Assembly: GCF_023856365.1 (NCBI RefSeq)
Contig: NW_026042393.1
Span: 186,001-250,000 of the forward strand
Length of the DNA: 64,000 bases
Reading direction: 5' to 3'
Source of the DNA: Brienomyrus brachyistius
Taxonomy: Eukaryota > Chordata > Actinopteri > Osteoglossiformes > Mormyridae
The notes beneath the pieces were generated by a model. The model saw only the letters and a program-made list of their open reading frames with translations, ran no database searches and was not told where the DNA came from. Below, piece by piece: positions 30,378 through 43,634 of the stretch. Made by a program: the position numbers and the translations under genes. Within the stretch, counting starts at the first letter, position 1. Each line of letters starts with the position of its first letter.

Positions 30378-31882
30378 GCGCGTTTGCGATTAGTGTTTAC
30401 TTGCATTTTTTTTATACCGCTTATAATGTATCAACAGTCATGCACTTGTATCTGGTATATAAATATAGCCTTGCAGTGCACCTTAAGCTCATTATAACCA
30501 TTTGACCACATCGGTTTGTTTCCCTTCGTATTTATGTGGCTTTGGGTAAAAGCATCTTTCTGTTCAATACGTTTATGTTTGTTTCCGTTGTTAGCCAAAT
30601 GTCAGCCTCACTGTAGGTAAAACATTTTCCACTCCCATACAGACCGAAAACAAGGGGTTGTAATTGCTGAGTTCACCATGTGACGCCCTACACGGTTATG
30701 ACCGGCTAAGACTAATGCAAACACCTTGTATAGGGCGAGAACTTTATATATATAAAATTCATCTCATCGCTGTAGATGGGGATTGTAACCACAGAGAGGC
30801 TTTCAGCAGATCACATATTCTGAAAAACGTTATGATGATTGCTGCAGACATGTACATGATAGAGATCCGAATGCATGGATCTTTGTTGGGATAAATATCT
30901 TACTGTCCCGTTTTCCGTGCAGATTCATAGTGGAGGGAGCAGCTGCCAGAATCGCTGCTCTGTCTCTTTAAAAACAGCGGCCGGTGTCCGGCCCACCGGC
31001 CATCAGTGAACGCCGAGGGGGAGCAGGGCGACACTACGGGGTCTGAAAGCGGCGCTGGGACAACGGTCGGCGCTAAAAGACGTTACCGCAAGGGTAAGGA
31101 CACGGGCACGGGAGCGCGCATCGCCGCGGCCGCGCATCACCCTTCTCAGTAGCGATCGAGCTTTGTGTGCTGCAGACAAACACACAGTTTATCGTTAACG
31201 CTGCTAACCAGCTCGGGCATCAGCGTGTGGCGAGTCGCAGGATCTTACCGACACACGTTTGATTTGTCAGGTATGATTTGTGTATAATATTAATGTAATG
31301 ATAATAATCGCTTAAATAAAACAGCAAACATCTCCACCGTGCAGATACGGGGGGGGCTTGGTAAAATTCGAAAAGGGACACGTCTGTATAAAAGAGGCAG
31401 GAGCTCAGAGCCCCCCCCCGCTGCTTTTGCTCGTCATTGCAGCGATGCCCGTCACACTCAGTAATGCTCGATTTTTACTGTTTGTTACAGTATTTTGTTA
31501 CATACATTTTATTGATAAATACGAATCCGCAAATTTTATTAATAAATATACATAGGTTCTGTGCATTTAATGCAGCATGTCCCGGGATATCTGAGCTCTG
31601 CTTACTGAATCTTTTTCGTGGTTCTAACACTTGTTTCATTTCACTGCTGGGACAGAATGGGGTGGGTGCGCGCGCTTGGCCAGAGGAGGGCAGCCTCGGG
31701 GTATCCTTCTTTTCCGTGGGGTTGTTAAATATGCACATGGTGTGAGGAGGAGTTTGGCAACCTGAAATGCATGTCTGTTACAGAGCTGTGTCTGACTTCC
31801 TCTGTCCCTTGTTGTTTTCCAGACCAGCAGGAGGTGCCCCTCCTTCCTTCTTTCACTCACCACTTTGTGGACAGACCGACTC
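30378..31882. other. intergenic and 5' region of ccdc28b
   Basis: A short SINE-tail-like gtggctttgggtaaaagcat lies at about 30537. A GC-rich, CpG-containing segment at about 30960-31150 could be the ccdc28b promoter and a non-coding first exon. No coding exon was recognised. Confidence 0.4.
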
Positions 31883-33410
31883 ATGGAAGACAAGCGGAAG
31901 AAGAGGAGCCCCAAAGTGTCATTGCCACAGCCGCCCCCACCCCCCGTCAACCCCCGCAAGCTCTCTGTGCTCCCGGCCAGTAAGAGCACAAGCTTCTCCC
32001 TCGGCCTGCCCCAGCCGCCGTCCCCCAAGCCCCGGGGCAAGGTCAAGAGATCGGTGGCAGCTTCTGGACAGTCTAAAGAAGGGCTCAGTGCGACTGTCCC
32101 CCCCCCAAAGACCACCAGGTAAGATCTGAGCTGGTGTGGACAGTCTGGGCCATGCTTACGTTGTGAATTTTGTATTTAATATCTGCTGCATTCAGTTTTC
32201 TATCTTCCTCTGCTTGTAAAACCAGTCAGACAGGCAGCAGCTTGTGCTGGCAGTAACCCCCCCTCCTTACACTTGATCTCTTGCAGGCCGCACAAGGAGA
32301 GGCCCAGGGTGCCATTCCCTGCTGGCCCCAGCAGGGCGGCGCAGTCGTCCCCCCTGCAGCACTCGTTCCTCACAGATGTGTCCGACGTGCGCGAGATGGA
32401 GGGGGGGCTCCTTAACCTCCTCAACGACTTCCACTCCGGGAAGCTGCAGGCCTTTGGTGAGGGGGCGGATCTTCAACGCTGAGACCTTCAGTAGGGACTA
32501 GGGGGTTGGGGGGGGACTGCAGTGTTCAGACTTTCAGTGTAGGGGGACGGGTCTCACCCGGTACTGATGAGATCCTGCTGGAGACGTCAGTCAGAGAGAG
32601 ACACAAATAAACGGCAAACCTGAACAGCTGAGAGTCTGTCATACTACATGACCTTTGTGACTTTGTCACATTTAAGAGGGCACCGTCACAGCCCTGAGGG
32701 TCTCGGCTTGACAGGGACATTAGGAAGGAGCATGCAGCATGTGTGAGTCCTGATGAAGAGGGTGTCTTTGTGGCCTTCTGTAGCCATTGCTGTCTATCTG
32801 CTCCCCAGGTAAAGTGTGCTCCTTTGAGCAGCTAGAGCATGTGCGGGAGATGCAGGAGAAACTAGCCAGGCTGCACTTCAGCCTCGACAGTCACGTGGAG
32901 GAGCTGTCTGAAGACCAGAGGAAGTCTGTCTCCGATCACAACTTGGAACACCTGCTGTCCAATGTAAGATCTGTACCTTCAGCCACCGCGTGCTGTTCCT
33001 GTAGCAAGTAGACAAATGGGCTAATAATGCAAAAGTTGTGGGTTCGCCTAGTCTCCATAGCAACATGTGTCACCATGGTAGCAGCAGACCAGCACAGCTG
33101 GTGGCAGCTGCAGGGTTTTTCTGCAGTGAATGCTCAAGCGTTCCCTCAGTGACTTGCTCCTCTTGGTGTTCTATCCGCAGCTGGAAGAGCTCAGCAACTC
33201 CATGTATCCTTGGCAGTGAGAAATGCGAGTTTACATCAGAAGACTCACTAATAACTACCAAGCCCTGAGTGAGGCTGGTGCATTTTGTTCATCTGTCATT
33301 CAGATATGTCTTTCTTGGGTTTGCTATTACTTAACCTTAACGTGGACATTTCCAGACAGAAGTTACACTTGGCTGAGAACCAGGACCTGCCCAAGACCTC
33401 CAACCCATGA
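31883..33410 (+). CDS. ccdc28b: coiled-coil domain-containing protein 28B
   Basis: Small centrosome/basal-body protein linked to ciliogenesis and Bardet-Biedl modifier effects in the family literature. Five exons: 31883-32118, 32287-32456, 32809-32963, 33181-33203 and 33356-33410, with GT-AG junctions and phases closing to 212 aa (human is about 200). The N-terminal third is basic and Pro-rich (MEDKRKKRSPKVSLPQPPPP). It is followed by HSFLTDVSDVREMEGGLL, NDFHSGKLQAFG and the C-terminal helical region with EHVREMQEKLARLHFSL, LEHLLSNLEELSNSIQKLHL. The 23-bp exon 4 is confirmed only by frame and homology. The start is the first ATG in the exon and fits the known N-terminus. Confidence 0.93.
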
Positions 33411-35594
33411 GGAAGCATGCAGCTGATGGGAAGGAGCAGTCTCACGAGGAAGGCTAAAGACAGTCATGTGACTGTCCAAGCGATGAAGTGACTGCAGCTG
33501 TGATTGGCTGCTTTGGGAATACAGCCAGACACAGGACCAATGTGATGAGCTCCTTTTCTCTCCATGTGTAGAATTCCGTGTTGTGTAAGTACGCAGCTCT
33601 GACCTTTACAGTAACATGGTTAAATGTGGAAGTACATGTAGAAAACTGGGAAAGTCTTCAGCTTAGCAGACTGCACAGCCCAGTGCAGAGAGGAACCCGG
33701 ACATCTGAGAGGAACCTGGGCGTCCAAGAGGAACCTGGGCGTCCAAGAGGAACCCGGGCGTCTGAGCCAGCCCTCCGCCGTGGACCAGTCCGCACACATT
33801 GTAAGCAGATCTGTCCTGGTTTTTTCTTGGTGCCTCCTGACACCAGTGGAGACAGGTGGGGGCGCTGTCCATTAGCATTGCAGCAACACAGCAGGATGAG
33901 TGTCAGGAGTCCAGCATCTGCTATACTCTCCAGAAGCAACGCGGTGGCAGGGTGCTCTGAGGCCTTGTTGGCTGGGCATGTTGTGATTTTGTTTTCTGCC
34001 TGACCTCCTTCTTTTCCCATCTTCTGTCCCCTACTTTGTATTTCCTCCATCCTTCTCTCATTCCTCCCATCCCACCATCTCTTCGTGGGGCTGCACATAC
34101 TTTAAGTGGGATCAGCTTTTAGTCAGTGAGCACACATATTGCCATGATGCTGCTAATGTGCCCTAGATCTTTTCTGAGAAACTCTCATGAGATCACTTGA
34201 GCGTCTTGAAATGGAAGATGCTTCTCACAGCGGGTCTGCCAGTGCTGCATTAACCACCAAAACACCCTTAGTTTTTATAGACAGGAAACAAGCTGATTCT
34301 GATCTGGTTCATCATCCTGGTCAAAAAGCACAAGGAATTTCCAGAGGCACAGCAACACGTTACATTCATAGGATGCTGTGACTAGGATTTAGCTGCATCT
34401 CGGAGTTCGGCGACATAGTGCAGCACAGCGTCTCTGCTGAAGTGACTCTGGTTATATTCCTGCCTGGAGGTAAAGTCCTGTTTCTGGGACTTGGGCTTGC
34501 TGTCTCGCTACGCTGTTTTCTCAGCAGTGCTAATGCTGGAAGCAGCATATTATTAACAAGCTATTTCAAGGAACAAATGACAAACCTCCAGCAACAGCAA
34601 GAAAAGTAAGTCTTCAGTAATTCCCATCTGTTCTGATGCCTTTTCACAGCAGTGTTCATGTTTTGAAATAGTTGGGGAGGGGGGGTCTTACATCCTTGAT
34701 TTATAATGTGCCCAAATATTTGCGGTGATAACAGAACCTTCCATGACATATTGCATGCTGGGTAGGAGCATTTAGATTCCACTAAAAGCTGATATCATCT
34801 TTATAGACAGCATAATACAACTGCATGACAAGCATGACAAACTTTGGAGCTCTGTATGCTTCTGGAGCCAGGCCTCAGTTCTGTGGTTCTGGACGGTGGT
34901 ACTGGTGGAGGTCCACAAAGTGGCAGTGGCCCGTCACGAAGTGATGACCACTTGTCGCCTGATAGGTGTCGTTTAGGGGTCTCTGACTCCTGTGGGATTT
35001 CTTTTTACTGTATGCTGTCAATATTTATGTCTATTTAACAAGATTTTTTTTTTTTTTTAATAAAATTTACTTACAAGTTTATGTGTTTTCTTTCTTCTTT
35101 ACACTACAACGTCACCCTTAGCGAGTTCTGCTCCTACTTCTTTGTCAAGCAAAGTCTATTTTAATGTGTTTAATGCAATACAGTTTGGGTAACTAACTAA
35201 ATTAACTAAAAAGTATATTGAGGCACGCCTTTCTAGAGTGGCCAGTATGTCCTGTTCAGGGTGTTTGGCTCTTTGATACGCAGACTGACCACCTATCCTG
35301 TTATGATACAACTAACACGTAGCTGGCAGATTCTGCTTTAAAATGCATTTCACAGCGCGCGAGTAACAGTCTGAGTCGCAGCTCCGGTATCTCTGGGGCT
35401 ACGGTGAGGACCAAGGCGCAACAACTTATGCACGCCGATTGTTCAGGCCAGAAGGAAAGCGCCTCTCTGCTCTCACATTCCGCACGACCACAACACAGAT
35501 GGCGACACGCACAAGAAAAAGCGTTCACGTGACAATCGTTGCTAAGGAAGCACGAAGGGGCGCTTCCGGCTCGCGGATCTGGAGACGCGGCCAG
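33411..35594. other. ccdc28b 3' flank and intergenic
   Basis: No gene recognised. A short repeat of gaggaacctgggcgtccaa occurs at about 33690-33770. AATAAA at 35059-35064, after a long T run, is a distant candidate polyadenylation site. The last ~200 bp before 35595 are CpG-containing and probably the iqcc promoter. Confidence 0.45.
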
Positions 35595-36763
35595 ATGAGC
35601 ACGCGGGACTTCGAGCGGCGGATAACGGCGTTTCAGGTGAACAGGGCTCGTCGCACTGTCGCATTTTTATGCGCGTATCTCGCTATTTTATTCTGTGATG
35701 TAATACTTAAGTAACCGGTTGTAGCCGTTGGTTGATACAATAAAAAGCCAATTGTATCGCTGGCCGTAGTAATCATACGGTCCCGAATGGGTGCCGTTTT
35801 CCGGTTTAACGTCCTGTAAACAACCCCCGCGGTGTGTAAAAGGCTGTTCGTGCTAAACGGGAACCGTGCCGTGGCAGGCCAGCAGCCGAGGGTGGCTGGT
35901 TCGGCGGGAGCTCGGCCTGGCGCGTCGGGATTATGAGGACATCGTCAGGGAGATCGAGGGGGAGCTGAGCGGCCTGCTGTGGAGGGGAGCTGTCATGCCG
36001 ACCCCGCGCTTCCCTGCACCGGTGAGCCGGCGGAGTCTGATGTGGATTTACGGCTTAGTGCTGCATTGCAGGATGACTGCTGAATTTAACATAAAACACT
36101 GAAGGAGAATTCCAAGCACTGCCCTGCTTATGTCTTTCTTTGTTATTGTGAATCGTGTCCCATCACCAGAGTAGTGCGGGCAGTGCTGGGGAACTGAGTG
36201 CCAGTTGCCCAGGAAGATGGTGTGGAGATTCACAGCAGGAAACCCACACACCAGAGAAAGACCATGACCCAGGTGCACCATCCCAGCTCTTCTCCACAGT
36301 GGAGGACGATGGGCCTGCAGAGAGCGAGAGCGAGGCAGCGCCCTGCCTCCATGAATCAGATGGCAGGGACGAGACTGTGTCACACAACGTGGCTGTGGAC
36401 TGCAACTATACCACCCAACTGCGGCAGATGGGTAAGGGCAGCTGCCCAAAGCGCCGCAGTGCCAGGCATCGGCTGTGTGGCCTCTCAGCACAGGGCTGCT
36501 GTGTTCTCAGGGATGCATCGGCAGAGCTGGGCCCAGGAGCTGCCTGGAAGATGGGAGGAGCTGCGCCTACAGCGGAGAAGCCTGGCCATGGAGCTGCTGT
36601 GGGTTCAACAAGCCATCGGCAGCCGCAAGAAGGTGCCCCCCCCACGGGCCGTGCATTTTGCTCTGCTGTTAGCTTTCGTGTAGGGTGAGGCTAATGTGTG
36701 CTGTCACCGCTCTCCTTGCAGTACCTCATGCTGAAGCAGGGGCTGGCCGCTCCTGTACAGTGA
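35595..36763 (+). CDS. iqcc: IQ motif-containing protein C
   Basis: Poorly characterised calmodulin-binding-motif protein. Five exons: 35595-35636, 35878-36021, 36170-36431, 36511-36632 and 36722-36763; GT-AG, phases close to 203 aa. The IQ motif spans the exon 1/2 junction (FQASSRGWLVRRELGL, about residues 13-28). DYEDIVREIEGELSGLLW follows, and a variable acidic linker is encoded by exon 3. The conserved block LRLQRRSLAMELLWVQQAIG comes next, then SRKKYLMLKQ and a short end. Human IQCC is much longer (about 466 aa) because of a C-terminal extension not seen here. An in-frame ATG at about 35499 would add 32 residues. I prefer 35595 because it matches the family's short N-terminus. Confidence 0.88.
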
Positions 36764-37043
36764 CAGGGACCCCAGCCTGGATTGTTCTACACTGACCACA
36801 CCGCGCTGGACAGTGTGGGAGCACTTCTGTCGTGTAGCTGTCCAGGCGCACACGGACCCTCTCCCGCCCCCCTCCCGGCCTCCTCCTGACCTCCCGGGCC
36901 TCCTATGTGAAGAACATGAGCTTGATAAGCTACCCTGGTGTTTGTGATTCTATAAAGGTCTGGCCTGATGCATTGCCACTATCTGCTAAATTTGTAAATG
37001 TGACATGGATCTGTTTTGTTTCTGTGTGTAATTAATAACCAGT

Positions 37044-37049
37044 AATAAA
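37044..37049 (+). terminator. iqcc: polyadenylation signal AATAAA, iqcc
   Basis: AATAAA lies 281 bp after the iqcc stop and is followed by a GT-rich stretch (tgtagtgtgtttcgtcctgt), a good downstream element. Confidence 0.6.
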
Positions 37050-37722
37050 GACATATTTTTGTAGTGTGTTTCGTCCTGTCTTATTAATCTGCAGAGTGAT
37101 GTGATTGCTCTACACATGCGCTGTACGGTGTTCAAAGTCAAAGTAAACTTTGTCATCTCTGCTATATACTGTACAGGTACATAGACGAGATGACGTGGCT
37201 CCAGTTTTTTTTCTTTTCATTGCATTTCAGTCGTAAAGGTCAGGAATTTGCAATGATTTTGAATTTGGGGTTTCATTGTACTATATCTCTGCAAGATCAG
37301 ATCTGTAAGTAAAGAGTGACGTGTAACCTATGTACTTAAACCTGTTTAAATGCGTAGCTTCAGTCAGCTGCTGCAGAAGTGTGCCCCCTGGTGGGTGCTG
37401 TGTGCCTCTGCCTCCCCTCTTCCCAAAGCACTGGATTGTTTTTGTTCTCTTCCTGCTAATGTTTGTGCTCCTTAGCCTCCTGTTGCTTTGATGTCATGAG
37501 GGGCCGGCCTTGCATGTGATTGGGGGACCAGGTGTCAGGTTATCGCCAGTCATATTCTCTCTCTCTGTCTCTCTGGCCCATGCAGCCAATTGTGCCTGGC
37601 TCTGCTGCCATGGCAACCAGCAACAGTGACGCTGAAGGCAGTTGTGCGAGTGAGACCCAGCACTGGGAGCAGTGCGCTTGGCGGTGCTGAGGCTCTGCAG
37701 GGCGATCGTGCTCCACAGAGAC

Positions 37723-40700
37723 ATGGCCACCAGCTGGATGTCAGTGCCGGCGGCCAAGAGTATGCTGGTGTTCAGGAACGGTGATCCCTTCCATACAGGC
37801 CAGCGGCTGCTGCTGCGACCAAGGGCTGGTGCCACGTTGGAGGCCTTCCTCAACGAAGTGACGCAGAGCATCGGGGCGGCGGTGGCAGTCAGGGCCCTGC
37901 GCACCCCCCGGCACGGCCACCGCGTGCGGGACCTGCAGGAGCTGCGGCCCGGGGGGGCCTACGTAGCGACCGGCGTGGAGAAGTTCAAGAAGCTGGAGTG
38001 AGTGCCATTGGTGGGCAGCTTGTCGACTGGGGGGTGGGTATGTGCAAGCGGCAGAACAGAGAGGGAGGGCCACCGAGCCTGGGCTTTCCAGAATGTTCTG
38101 CATGCGAGTTAATAGTTAAATGGGAGGGGGGAGGGTTCAGGAAGACCCCCTGCGGTGTCGTCCGGGTCTGTCATGGCGTCTCATCGGTCTTCTCTTCCTC
38201 TCAGTTACTTGAACACAGGAGCCAGGAGGCCGGAAGCAGGCCGAGGTGCTGCTGGACCGCAGGTGGGTCCCCTCTGGCTCAGTCCAGACCCGTTACTCAT
38301 TAATCAGGAAAGCTGTGGTAACCTCCTACTCCCAGACTGTCAGTCATGTCATCGCCATGGAAACCGGTTCATTCACCTGTGACAATCTGTGTCCTGCCCT
38401 GTAAGGCAGTGTGTGAGTCAGACGTTTGGGGAATGCCAGCCACTCTCAGGCCATTGTTCAGTAAGAGCAACTGGAATGTCACACCACTGGGCAGGTGGAT
38501 GGCTGGTGGGTGTGGCTGCGAATCACAGCCGTGAATCAAATCGAGCCGCACGGTTGAGGCTGAAACATCGTTGGCTGATGGGCAGCAGACTCCAGGTCCC
38601 AGCATTCCCTGGGCCAGGCTTGTGTTGGGTCTAACCTCACTGATCCTTTGGCTAGTGGGAAGGGGTCCATGCTCTCGGCCTCATACTTGGCACACTGACA
38701 CACCCCGCCTGAAGGCGTTGGCTGTGCGCCACTTTCCCCGTCTCTGTTCCTCTCTAGTCGTCTGTGTTAGCTGTGCTGGACCCTTTGCAGGCCCTGTGGT
38801 ATCCATGGGTGACTCCTGGTTCTCTCTCAGGTACAGCCCCCCCAGAGGCCCAGTGTGTCTGCCAGGTGGAGGAAGGCTGTGCACCTTCCCCGTGTTGTGC
38901 AGTGGGTAACAGCCTGTGCACCCTCACACACGCATATTAGCCTGTGCATCCTTACACATGGATATTCATACCATGTGTGCTCACAGCCGTGTGACTCCCC
39001 CCCCCCCCCGGTGTCTCTGTGTAGTGTGTTCCGTAATGGCGACGTTCTGGCCCCCCCACTGCGCCTCCTCATCCCCCGGAGCCTTCAGTGGGACCTGGAG
39101 CAGGTGCTGGGCCTGCTCACTGAGAAGGCTGACCTCCGCACCGGAGCTGTGCGCAGGTGGGGGTCCGGGGGTCTGAACAGAGGCCTTGGGGAAGTAAAGC
39201 AGGTCTGGGGCCCTTCACATCATCGTGTTTGACCCCCCCAGGCTGTGCACTCTGGAAGGTGGGACTGTGTCATCTGTGGACGAGCTGGTGAGCGGCCAGT
39301 ATTACGTTGCCGTGGGGACGGAGAAGTTTAAGAAGTTGCCGTATGTTGAGATGCTCGTCCCGAAAGCACCCGGCCCAGGCCTCAGGTACAGGGGGGTGGG
39401 CGAGGTACAGGAGGGGGTGTGCAACCTGGGCTCTGACTCTCAGGTCTTTTAGGAACCACCCCAGAAGCCGGAAGCTTCCACAGCATCGGCAGGTAGGAAT
39501 CAATGGAGGAACAGAAATCCACTGCTTTCCTGACTCACAACACTGATGTAATTTCCTATCCATTTCTCCAGCAGACCAGGAAGCCCGTCAGTGTCCCACA
39601 GGATAGGTACAGCGACTCGGCATTGCTGGTGTCCCCAGAGGTAGGAGCGCCTCCTGCTGGCAGCCTGCCTGTGCTGCAGCTCCCTCGTCAAGAGGGAATT
39701 AATATCCTGGACCCTTGCAGGGCGACAGCCGGCGAGTCAGATCCACTGGTGATGAGGCAGAGGGCGGAGGGCCCAGGGAGGGTAGGAGCCCCAAAAAGGA
39801 AGAATCTCTCTTCTATGCCAAACCCATGAGGGTCCACAAGAACCGAGCTGGACCCAGAGTCCCAGCAGCGAAGGGGGGACAGGGTGAGTGGAGCCCCCAC
39901 ATGTCCAGGTATGGAATCACACACACGCTGAGGCTCTGACTCATGCTCACTACATTTCAGCCCAGTCCAGTGTGTTCAATGGTGCTGTGAGGAAGAGGAG
40001 GGAGGAGACGCAGGGCGCTGAGCAAGTGGCCGAGGATGAAGACACTGCTGTAGAACTTCCTCTTGATCAGGTGACCTCTGGTTTGGGTGTGACGATGGTC
40101 TGTAAACATGGTCTGTAAGCTTCACAGAATGCACTGATCCTGCCGCTTTGCTGTCTCTGGTGAGGGGGAACTTCATCTTTTGTTCTGAATGTCTAAGAGG
40201 GTGGCAGAGACGGTGGAGGATGAAGCTCTTCGTGAAGATGATGGCAGCGCTTCCCCCAAGGATCACAGACCGCAGGTAGGCATGTGAAAGAATCTGACTG
40301 CAGCCGTCTCTCCTGTTTGTCACCCTCCAAGCGTCCAGCGGTGTTTAGAAGAGGCACCCCGGACGAGGTGAGAGCTGTGACCCACACTGGCATTGAACAC
40401 TCCTGTCACCGAGCACACCTGTGCCTGAACACTCCTGTCACCGAGCACACCTGTGCCTGAACACTCCTGTCACCGAGCACACCTGTGCCTGAACACTCCT
40501 GTCACCGAGCATACCTGTGCCTGAACACTCCTGTCACCGAGCACACCTGTGCCTGAACACTCCTGTCACCGAGCATACCTGTGCCTGAACACTCCTGTCA
40601 CTGAGCACACCTGTGCCTGAGCACTCCTGTCACTGAGTGCACCCATGCATGAACACTCCTGTCACCGAGCACACCTGTGCCTGAACACTCCTGTCACTGA

Positions 40701-41092
40701 GTGCACCCATGCATGAACACTCCTGCCTCTGTACCTGAACACTGCTGTCCCTGAGTGCACTTCTGCCTGAATCTGCCCATCCCATTGCTGTTTTCACCTG
40801 TGTTTAAGCAGCTGGCCACTCAGAACTGGAGAGCTCGATCCTCAAGTTCAGATCTACAAACTGATCACATTGGAGGAGCCAACAGGCCAGACCTGCAGAC
40901 CACCCAGCAAGAAGTGAGTGAAGGACCAGTGAGCCAGTGGAGAACTGCTCTGATTCCATTTTAATTTTCAGATTAATGCACAGGACCCTTTTGATCGGTA
41001 ATCTGTTTCAGGAAACAAATTTCCATGGATCCAGACCAACATCTAGGACATCAGGGAATTCTCTGACCCACCAAGAAGTCAAGTATAATTGA
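37723..41092 (+). CDS. dcdc2b: doublecortin domain-containing protein 2B
   Basis: Tandem doublecortin (DCX) domain protein expected to bind microtubules. Thirteen exons: 37723-37997, 38205-38262, 38831-38865, 39025-39156, 39242-39385, 39444-39492, 39572-39640, 39721-39883, 39961-40070, 40198-40275, 40332-40367, 40812-40913 and 41012-41092. Phases close to 443 aa. DCX1 starts at MLVFRNGDPF and runs through VEKFKKLDYLN. DCX2 starts at SVFRNGDVLAPPLRLLI, includes GQYYVAVGTEKFKKLPYVE, and ends near LVPKAP. The tail is hydrophilic (KKEESLFYAKPMRVHKNRAG, acidic EDEDTAVELPLDQ). Exons 3 and 10-12 are short and supported only by splice signals and phase, so the tail may be spliced differently. Its place between iqcc and tmem234 matches human DCDC2B. 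The human protein is shorter (about 349 aa). Confidence 0.88.
40385..40765. repeat. 32-bp minisatellite in dcdc2b intron 11
   Basis: About eleven copies of cactcctgtcaccgagcaca plus cctgtgcctgaa, with variants (gagcatacc, gagtgcacccatgcat) increasing to the right. It ends about 45 bp before the exon-12 acceptor. Confidence 0.9.
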
Positions 41093-42054
41093 GAGACCAA
41101 CTACCTGATGGCATAATTACTGTGTGAGACAAGCATAGTACACATAACTGTGATTGGATGTTCAGTTTAGGCAGCACAGGACAGAGCTGCAGCCCAAGCC
41201 TGGAGGAGGTGAAATTTCCAGCCAATCTTTCTAAACTTTAGGGTTTATAATCACTAATATGTAAACTTGCACAACAGCCTGAAAGTAATATCACATATTT
41301 TACCCACCGTGGGTGTCACGTGACCTAATTCACCAAGTACAGTGCAGTGTGAAAGACCAGAAAATTTCTGCAATTGACTCCAGGTTATCTTTCATCAAAT
41401 TCAGCTATTGAATAAGCCTCAATGCTCTTAGATGCCCTGTTCCAAAGGAGCAACATCAAATGTGACAATCATTCGAGTACATTTATTAACTACTTAATTA
41501 AGATTACATTCATTAACACATCTAAGAAATGTACAGCTAAAAATCCTTTCACATAAAAAATGGGATTTTTAATAACTTGTAGCCATGTTTTCTTATTTTA
41601 CTTGGAATAATAAAAAGAAAACTGAATAATTTCACACATTTGGAAGGATTTACTGTAAACACGGAATTGAAGTTCCATCTGAGGTTAAGACAAAGGGATC
41701 CATTTAAGAGCTTGCAATATTCAGTGAACCCCACAACAGCTAAATGAACCATAATCACAGAGCTGACCTGTAAAGGGCCTATTCTCTGCACACCATGTAG
41801 GTGCACATGAAGGTCTTTCCCTACTTATGGCTACACTCTGGAAATTCACATGAGGTCAGCTGTATATTTGAACTAACAAGCTTTTTTTTTTTTTAAACTG
41901 TGGGTGAGAGACTCATTTTCTGGCTAAATTCACTGAACTCCAGTATAAGCAGTTTCCTGTCCCAGGCTGAGCTCTGTGAAGATTACAGAGGCTTCATTCC
42001 AGTCAGTGGTGTAGAAGGACCCTCGCACACAGGCTTCTGTGTCGAGGTTCAGTT
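41093..42054. other. converging 3' flanks of dcdc2b and tmem234
   Basis: AATAAA on the plus strand at 41609-41614 and its complement TTTATT at 41482-41487 (AATAAA on the minus strand) are candidate signals for dcdc2b and tmem234. If both are used, the two 3' UTRs overlap by roughly 130 bp. No other gene is seen. Confidence 0.4.
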
Positions 42055-42857
<803 letters not shown>

Positions 42858-42989
42858 CTGCGAGGAGAGGGCAGAGGGCAAATTCATTTTCAAATGACGG
42901 ACTTATATGCCTTAACCCACCGAACTTATTTGCCTTAGGTGTCGCTATAATGTTCTGAAGCCATTCACTTGTGACAATCATTCTTGTCA

Positions 42990-43634
42990 GTCTTCTTTTG
43001 TTTTATTTTCGCAGTTTTAACTAGAAATGAGGAAAAGTAATTAAGTATTTTTCTCGTTTAAATGGCTTCCCGGTGTTCGGCTTAGCGGGTGAAGCCGCCG
43101 TGCCCAGGATCATTATATTGCCGGTTTAAATCTCCGTTGGGCGCTTGAATAAAGTATGTAACCCCCAATCACTCCTGACCTGCTTCCTCAAAATGTACAT
43201 CGCTTTGGATAAAAACGTCTGACAAACAAATGTTAAAAAACAATAAATAGTCTGAAAGGCATTTCGTTTTATACGGCTCAAAACGGGGAGAGGTGCATTT
43301 CCAACATTTAAACCGTAACAATTCGTTTGTTAATCAAACAGCCTTTGCAATACTTACTCAAAGACACCATAACAGACGTTGCATATCACATGACCAAAAC
43401 AATCACTTTGACCCGGTAGTAATACTTAATACCAACGATAGAGGGCGCTATACTATATGTAGTCTGTTAGAGGAAAAGGTCGCGTTTCCTTAATGCTTTG
43501 ACCCGGAAGCGGTTGTTCTTTTTACGCTCGTACTTATCTGCATGCTGTAGCCAGGCCTACTCGTTTCTGTTTTATAGACAAATAATCCTAAAAGTTAAAG
43601 AGATTTACTTTCTGTATTACAGTGTCGTGGTGTT
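42990..43634. promoter_or_regulatory. head-to-head promoter region tmem234 / eif3i
   Basis: About 0.65-0.8 kb separates the divergently transcribed tmem234 (-) and eif3i (+). Near 43500 a GC-containing stretch (cccggaagcggttgttcttt) holds an ETS-like CCGGAAG site. The pyrimidine run ttctttttac at about 43517 could be a 5' TOP-like start of the eif3i mRNA. This is inferred from position and motif only. Confidence 0.4.
43065..43235 (+). mobile_element. tRNA-derived SINE
   Basis: The head has tRNA-like A- and B-boxes (ggcttagcgggtgaagccgc; ttgccggtttaaatctcc). The body is short, and the tail cgctttggataaaaacgtct gacaaacaaatg is the widespread fish-SINE 3' end. It sits in the space between the divergent tmem234 and eif3i genes. 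Confidence 0.75.

Noticed and set aside
29591..30505. 304-codon open frame
   Set aside because: 30/31-bp array; units of different length shift the register, so the peptide repeats change frame within it.
27996..31882. Search for kpna6 and txlna between tmem39b and ccdc28b
   Set aside because: No armadillo-repeat or taxilin coiled-coil exon recognised; under 4 kb is also too short for both genes at usual size.
43065..43145. Possible tRNA gene
   Set aside because: A- and B-box-like motifs are present, but the fish-SINE tail follows and no acceptor-stem pairing was seen; it is a SINE head.
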